From the NCBI RefSeq assembly GCF_000633415.1, contig NZ_AYMV01000021.1:1-64000 (forward strand): 64,000 nt of DNA, in the 5' to 3' direction. Below the pieces are notes generated by a model, which saw only the letters and a program-made list of their open reading frames with translations, made no database searches and was not told where the DNA came from. This stretch comes from Leucobacter sp. PH1c. GTDB lineage: Bacteria > Actinomycetota > Actinomycetes > Actinomycetales > Microbacteriaceae. Below are positions 61,613 through 64,000 of the stretch, piece after piece; position 1 is the stretch's first letter; every line of letters begins with the position of its first letter. The position numbers and the translations under genes were made by a program.

Positions 61613-61649
61613 ACGGGGCCGCACCGATCATCGATCGGTGCGGCCCCGT
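61613..61649. terminator. Bidirectional terminator between the phosphoesterase gene and pdxS
   Basis: ACGGGGCCGCACCGAT (61613-61628) and its exact complement (61634-61649) surround CATCG. It lies 12 nt after one stop and 54 nt from the convergent pdxS end. Confidence 0.75.
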
Positions 61650-61703
61650 TGCGTGTCCGGTGCGGCGTCACGGCCCCGGACGGTGACGGTGCTGCCGTGC
61701 GGG

Positions 61704-62612
61704 CTACCAGCCGCGCTCGGCGAGGCGGTGCGGCGCGGGCAGCTCGGACACCGTGATCCCGACCATTGCGGGCCCGAGCCCTCGGGACGCCGCTGCGACC
61801 GCGTCCGCGTCGGCGAAGCTGCGGGTGGCGGCGACGATCGCGGCAGCGCGGCGTTCGGGGTCACCACTCGTGAAGATCCCCGAACCGACGAACACCCCCT
61901 CCGCGCCGAGCTGCATCATCATGGCGGCATCCGCGGGCGTGGCGATACCGCCCGCGGTGAGGAGCGGCACGGGGAGGCGACCGGACGCGGCGACCTCGCG
62001 CACGAGCTCGAGCGGCGCCTGCAGCTCCTTCGCCTCGACGAAGAGCTCGGCGTCGTCGAGGCCGCGCAGGCGTGCGATCTCGGTCCGGATGGTGCGGAGG
62101 TGGCGGGTGGCCTCGGACACGTCGCCCGTTCCGGCCTCGCCCTTGGAACGGATCATCGCGGCGCCCTCGGCGATCCGGCGGAGCGCCTCGCCGAGCGTCG
62201 TTGCCCCGCACACGAAGGGGGCGCGGAAGGCGCGCTTGTCGATGTGGTGTGCGAAGTCGGCCGGGCTGAGCACCTCCGACTCGTCGATGAAGTCGATGCC
62301 GAGCGCGTCGAGGATCTGCGCCTCGACGAAGTGACCGATCCGCGCCTTCGCCATGACGGGGATCGAGACGGCGGCCTGAATGCTCGCGATGAGCTCGGGA
62401 TCACTCATCCGCGCGACGCCGCCCTGCGCGCGGATGTCCGCCGGCACGCGTTCGAGCGCCATGACGGCGATGGCGCCGGCGCCCTCCGCGATGCGCGCCT
62501 GTTCCGGGGTGACGACGTCCATGATGACGCCGCCGAGGAGGTGATCGGCGAGGCCGCGGCGCACGCCGGAGAGCGAGTCGGTCTGGGGGGTCTGAGGCTG
62601 TGTTGCAGTCAT
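61704..62612 (-). CDS. pdxS: Pyridoxal 5'-phosphate synthase lyase subunit PdxS
   Basis: A 302-aa (beta/alpha)8 enzyme building PLP from ribose-5-phosphate, glyceraldehyde-3-phosphate and ammonia. The catalytic lysines lie in [17 protein letters not shown] and [22 protein letters not shown]-type phosphate loops ([28 protein letters not shown]) follow. The start is ATG 62612. Its glutaminase partner pdxT is not downstream, where a terminator and a convergent gene lie instead. TATTCT on the minus strand (complement of 62630-62635) is a candidate -10 overlapping a repeated motif. Confidence 0.94.
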   Translation of the reverse strand: MTATQPQTPQTDSLSGVRRGLADHLLGGVIMDVVTPEQARIAEGAGAIAVMALERVPADIRAQGGVARMSDPELIASIQAAVSIPVMAKARIGHFVEAQILDALGIDFIDESEVLSPADFAHHIDKRAFRAPFVCGATTLGEALRRIAEGAAMIRSKGEAGTGDVSEATRHLRTIRTEIARLRGLDDAELFVEAKELQAPLELVREVAASGRLPVPLLTAGGIATPADAAMMMQLGAEGVFVGSGIFTSGDPERRAAAIVAATRSFADADAVAAASRGLGPAMVGITVSELPAPHRLAERGW

Positions 62613-62629
62613 GAGTGCCAGCCTGGCCG

Positions 62630-62736
62630 AGAATATTGGTTCCCCACAAGATCCACTTCTTGCAAATATCAATGGACCACGCGGTGAGAAGCGATCCTTG
62701 CAATGCAATCATTTGCGCAAGTGATTGAATATTGGT
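62630..62736 (-). promoter_or_regulatory. pdxS control region with repeated GAATATTGGT
   Basis: The 10-mer GAATATTGGT occurs at 62631-62640 and again at 62727-62736. Between them are related AT-rich motifs (TTGCAAATATCAAT, TTGCAATGCAATCATTTGCGCAA). The first copy overlaps the candidate pdxS -10. The stretch 62613-62970 has no gene. A MocR-type PdxR is often encoded here in relatives, but none is seen. Confidence 0.5.
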
Positions 62737-62970
62737 ACAGTGATGCTGCGCTTCGTTCGGTGAGGCTCTTGCGTGAACACAGGCCACTGATCTGACGACA
62801 TCGAGAGATGCCCAAGATCAGGACAGGCGCCCTCGGATTAAGGGGGCGTCCCAAGTGGCTGCCACAGGATTACGTCACGCAATGCCGAAGCTCTGACATG
62901 GAAGCGCGGTCCCTGAGTCGACGGTTCCGTCGTCGGCTCCACTCTGCGTGCCGTGAGAGGAAACAGCGCT

Positions 62971-63345
62971 ATGCCCGCAGCGATCATCGAACCCATTCTG
63001 TTCTGGCAGGTCCATCAGCCGCTCCTGCCGAGGCCGGCGACTCCGGCGGCGCCCGGTGCGCCCCGCTCGCCGGCCCCATCTCCTGCCCCTCCCGCGGAAC
63101 CCGGGGCGCCGCCCGCCCCCGCGGGCGAGGTGTGGCGCAGCCAGCCCTTCGCCCGGGCGGCCCAGCCCGGAGCCGCGCGGCGCCGGGCCACGCGCTACGA
63201 GAAGTTCACCACCCGGATCGTCGTGGTGAGCAGCGTGCTCACGCTGGGCGTCACCGCCAGCCTGCACGTCGTCAACTACGACCTCGAGACGAAGACCTCG
63301 TCCACTTCCGGCACCCACAGCGGCTTCTACAAGGAAGACGAGTAG
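62971..63345 (+). CDS. Small single-span membrane protein, Pro-rich, unknown
   Basis: A 124-aa protein that I do not recognise. Residues about 20-65 are a low-complexity Pro/Ala/Gly linker (PATPAAPGAPRSPAPSPAPP), then a basic stretch (GAARRRATRYEKFTTR) leads into one membrane span (IVVVSSVLTLGVTASLHVV) and a polar tail rich in Ser/Thr (KTSSTSGTHSGFYKEDE). A GAGAGG site is 10 nt before the ATG. It lies 35 bp before the CorA-like gene in the same direction, so they may be co-transcribed. Confidence 0.6.
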   Translation: MPAAIIEPILFWQVHQPLLPRPATPAAPGAPRSPAPSPAPPAEPGAPPAPAGEVWRSQPFARAAQPGAARRRATRYEKFTTRIVVVSSVLTLGVTASLHVVNYDLETKTSSTSGTHSGFYKEDE

Positions 63346-63380
63346 ACCGGCTTCGGCCGGCGCTCGGGAAAGCACACAGC

Positions 63381-64000
63381 ATGTACACGATTGAAGAACA
63401 GATCGCCCGCTTCGGGCGGATCGAGCGCCTGAGTGGCGGGCGCTGGATCCGGCTCGTCGGCGATGACCCTCAGCTCGTCGCTCAGGTCGAGGAGGAGACC
63501 GGGATCCCGCTTCCCGCCGCGGGCACGCTTGCGTTCGCCGCGGATGGCGAGGTGACGCACCTCGCGCTCGGCACGGTCGAGCACGACCACCTCTCCTACT
63601 CGGAGACGCGCATCGCGATCGCCGTGGGTGCGGAGACCGTGGTCACGGTCGAACCGCTGCGCGGCTGCGCGCCGCTGGATCTCGCGGTGACCCGCATGGA
63701 GCGCGATGGGCGCGACGACGACCGCCCCGTGGAGATCGCCGCGAGCATCCTCCAGGCGATCGCCGACACGACCGACGAACTCGTGAGCAGCCTCAGCGAC
63801 GGCACCGAGCACATGATGACGCAGACGAGCGCGATCCTGCGCAGCCTCGAGACGAAGAAGGCCCGCGAATTCGGCGTGAGCGACGTGACCACCACGCAGC
63901 AGGAGCTCGCCGATATGGAGGAGCTCCTCTCGCACTGTATGGAGCACCAGCTCGTGCTCGCAGAGGCCGCACGTCACCTGCGCGGCCACCTGCGCGGGCG
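63381..64000 (+). CDS. CorA-like divalent cation transporter (3' end outside the window)
   Basis: The reading frame from ATG 63381 stays open for 206 codons to the window edge. The N-terminal part is alpha/beta (RWIRLVGDDPQLVAQVEEETGIPL), followed by long charged helices (IAASILQAIADTTDELVSSLSDG, SAILRSLETKKAREFGVSDVTTTQQELADMEELLSHCMEHQ). This matches the cytoplasmic funnel of CorA-family magnesium/cobalt transporters. The membrane helices and the GMN motif would lie beyond position 64000, so the assignment is provisional. There is no strong ribosome site. Confidence 0.6.
   Translation, partial: MYTIEEQIARFGRIERLSGGRWIRLVGDDPQLVAQVEEETGIPLPAAGTLAFAADGEVTHLALGTVEHDHLSYSETRIAIAVGAETVVTVEPLRGCAPLDLAVTRMERDGRDDDRPVEIAASILQAIADTTDELVSSLSDGTEHMMTQTSAILRSLETKKAREFGVSDVTTTQQELADMEELLSHCMEHQLVLAEAARHLRGHLRG

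Noticed and set aside
58125..61631. 1168-codon open frame antisense to the LamG phosphoesterase gene
   Set aside because: The opposite strand has a signal peptide, catalytic motifs and a sorting signal in order; the antisense product has none.

Overview
The window is high-GC DNA from an actinobacterium. Gene content, gene order and the many GTG starts point to the Microbacteriaceae, possibly a Leucobacter-like organism. That placement is an inference from gene content, not from a marker-gene search. It is mostly chromosomal core. The order argS ... lysA-hom-thrB-rho-prfA ... prmC-tsaC-wecA-atpI-atpBEFHAGDC ... metG-tatD-rsmA-ispE follows the usual actinobacterial backbone, with extra genes spliced in at several points.

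Layout. 1-2.5 kb: an orphan gene with relaxed codon use, then an arsO-like flavoprotein divergent from an ArsR repressor, with two matching operator dyads between them. 2.7-7.5 kb: an eleven-gene envelope-stress operon (Asp23/Gls24 proteins, DUF2273, DUF6286 and AmaP-like membrane proteins, CsbD, GlsB/YeaQ) that carries its own ECF sigma factor and a probable anti-sigma/Asp23 fusion. 7.5-8 kb: a gene-free structured stretch and tRNA-Arg(CCG). 8-16.6 kb: argS, then an inserted block (LmeA-like protein, PucR regulator, alcohol dehydrogenase, amino-acid permease, DadA-like oxidase). 16.8-24 kb: lysine/threonine biosynthesis, rho and prfA. 24-28 kb: a second insertion (GNAT, MFS, cysE, cysK) between prfA and prmC. 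28-38.6 kb: prmC, tsaC, wecA-like and the ATP synthase operon. 38.6-45.7 kb: yaaA, a PP2C phosphatase, a TetR-controlled ABC exporter, gabT and an OsmC protein. 45.7-51.3 kb: metG-tatD-rsmA-ispE, then a DsbA/FrnE-like protein with a tiny Cys-rich partner. 51.4-55.1 kb: a secreted Tat phosphoesterase and a membrane-lipase fusion. 55.3-64 kb: an ABC-F ATPase, a desaturase, a sortase-anchored metallophosphoesterase, pdxS, a small membrane protein and a truncated CorA-like gene.

The most striking non-genic signal is a family of seven imperfect palindromes of about 60-90 bp, all intergenic. They are built from arms of the type TTTCTCGGAGAAATC and GATTTCTCCGAGAAA, with variable inner stems that still pair. 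They lie at 10641-10726, 10767-10850, 15130-15189, 24695-24760, 40486-40556, 43496-43569 and 49221-49280. They look like a REP/MITE-type dispersed element or a family-specific 3'-end structure, and no transposase gene is present in the window.

Transcription. Many genes here appear to be leaderless: a TANNNT hexamer sits 6-8 nt before the start codon of argS, tsaC, metG, osmC, ispE, gabT, pucR, the tetR-type gene, the GNAT gene and the MFS gene. GC-rich hairpins without a U-tract close most operons, so termination is probably by non-canonical hairpins or by Rho.
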